Of a DNA stretch of 6,712 nucleotides, positions 6,603 through 6,712 are shown piece by piece. The translations under genes were made by a program, and so were the position numbers. The notes under the pieces are model-generated. The model ran no database searches and was not told the DNA's origin. It was given only the letters and a program-made list of their open reading frames with translations. Position 1 is the stretch's first letter; each line of letters starts with the position of its first letter. Source of the stretch: Kiloniellaceae bacterium (GTDB lineage: Bacteria > Pseudomonadota > Alphaproteobacteria > Kiloniellales > Kiloniellaceae); assembly GCA_028280915.1 (NCBI GenBank), contig JANQKX010000701.1:1-6712 (forward strand), in the 5' to 3' direction.

Positions 6603-6635
6603 CGGGCCAGGCGCAATCTGCGCCGGCCTGTGTTT
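6603..6635 (+). terminator. Terminator-like GC hairpin at the operon end
   Basis: GGCC (6605-6608), a bulged A, and GGCGCA (6610-6615) pair with TGCGCC (6619-6624) and GGCC (6625-6628) around a 3-nt ATC loop. A G-U pair and a C-G pair extend the base (6603-6604 with 6629-6630). The tail is TGTTT, so the U-tract is weak. Position (69 nt after the last stop codon) and stem strength suit a rho-independent terminator. The poor U-run and the overlap with the tandem repeat lower confidence. Confidence 0.5.
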
Positions 6636-6712
6636 GCGCCGGCCTGTGTTTGCGCCGGCCTGTGTTTGCGCCGGCCTGTGTTTGCGCCGGCCTGTGTTTG
6701 CGCCGGCCTGTG
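6619..6712. repeat. Perfect 16-bp tandem repeat, about 5.9 copies, running off the window edge
   Basis: The unit TGCGCCGGCCTGTGTT repeats without error. The core CGCCGGCCTGTG begins at 6621, 6637, 6653, 6669, 6685 and 6701, exactly 16 bp apart. The tract is cut by the window end, so its true copy number is unknown. The period is not a multiple of three and no reading frame is associated, so it is non-coding. Each unit contains the palindrome GCCGGC. The first unit is also the 3' arm and tail of the hairpin at 6603-6630. It could be a recent slippage array (VNTR) or, if this is the end of a contig, an assembly artefact. Confidence 0.93.

Noticed and set aside
6621..6712. CRISPR array
   Set aside because: The 16-bp units are directly contiguous with no variable spacers, so this is a simple tandem repeat.

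Overview
The window is GC-rich with strongly GC-biased third codon positions, and all genes lie on the + strand. Composition and the style of the proteins suggest a proteobacterium, most likely an alphaproteobacterium of the Rhodospirillales type. That placement is an inference, because there is no rRNA or other marker gene. No phage, IS, tRNA or CRISPR signal is visible.

The layout is one apparent operon. It opens inside the gene for a BMP/PnrA-type periplasmic substrate-binding protein (1-858, N-terminus cut off by the window edge). A 150-nt gap follows, holding a long GC-rich interrupted inverted repeat. Next come a two-domain RbsA/MglA/YufO-like ABC ATPase (1009-2523), a first permease (2520-3629, ATGA overlap with the ATPase) and a second permease (3642-4583). 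Together these make a complete BMP-type ABC importer, the class known for nucleosides and related compounds. The second permease overlaps by ATGA a cytoplasmic CE4 'polysaccharide deacetylase' of the HpPgdA/PuuE-like branch (4580-5494). After an 83-nt gap with a small hairpin comes an arginase/agmatinase-superfamily ureohydrolase (5578-6534) with a complete dimetal site.

The right end (6535-6712) is non-coding. It holds an AT-richer hairpin, a GC-rich terminator-like hairpin, and a perfect 16-bp tandem repeat that runs off the window edge. The repeat unit is the 3' arm of the terminator-like hairpin plus its short U-rich tail.

The gene order suggests an uptake-plus-catabolism unit. The importer would bring in a small nitrogen-rich molecule, the CE4 enzyme would hydrolyse a C-N amide bond (linear or cyclic), and the ureohydrolase would release urea from a guanidino-type group or act on a related C-N bond. 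The substrate cannot be read from the sequence. The default labels (nucleoside transporter, polysaccharide deacetylase, agmatinase) should be treated as family names rather than functions.
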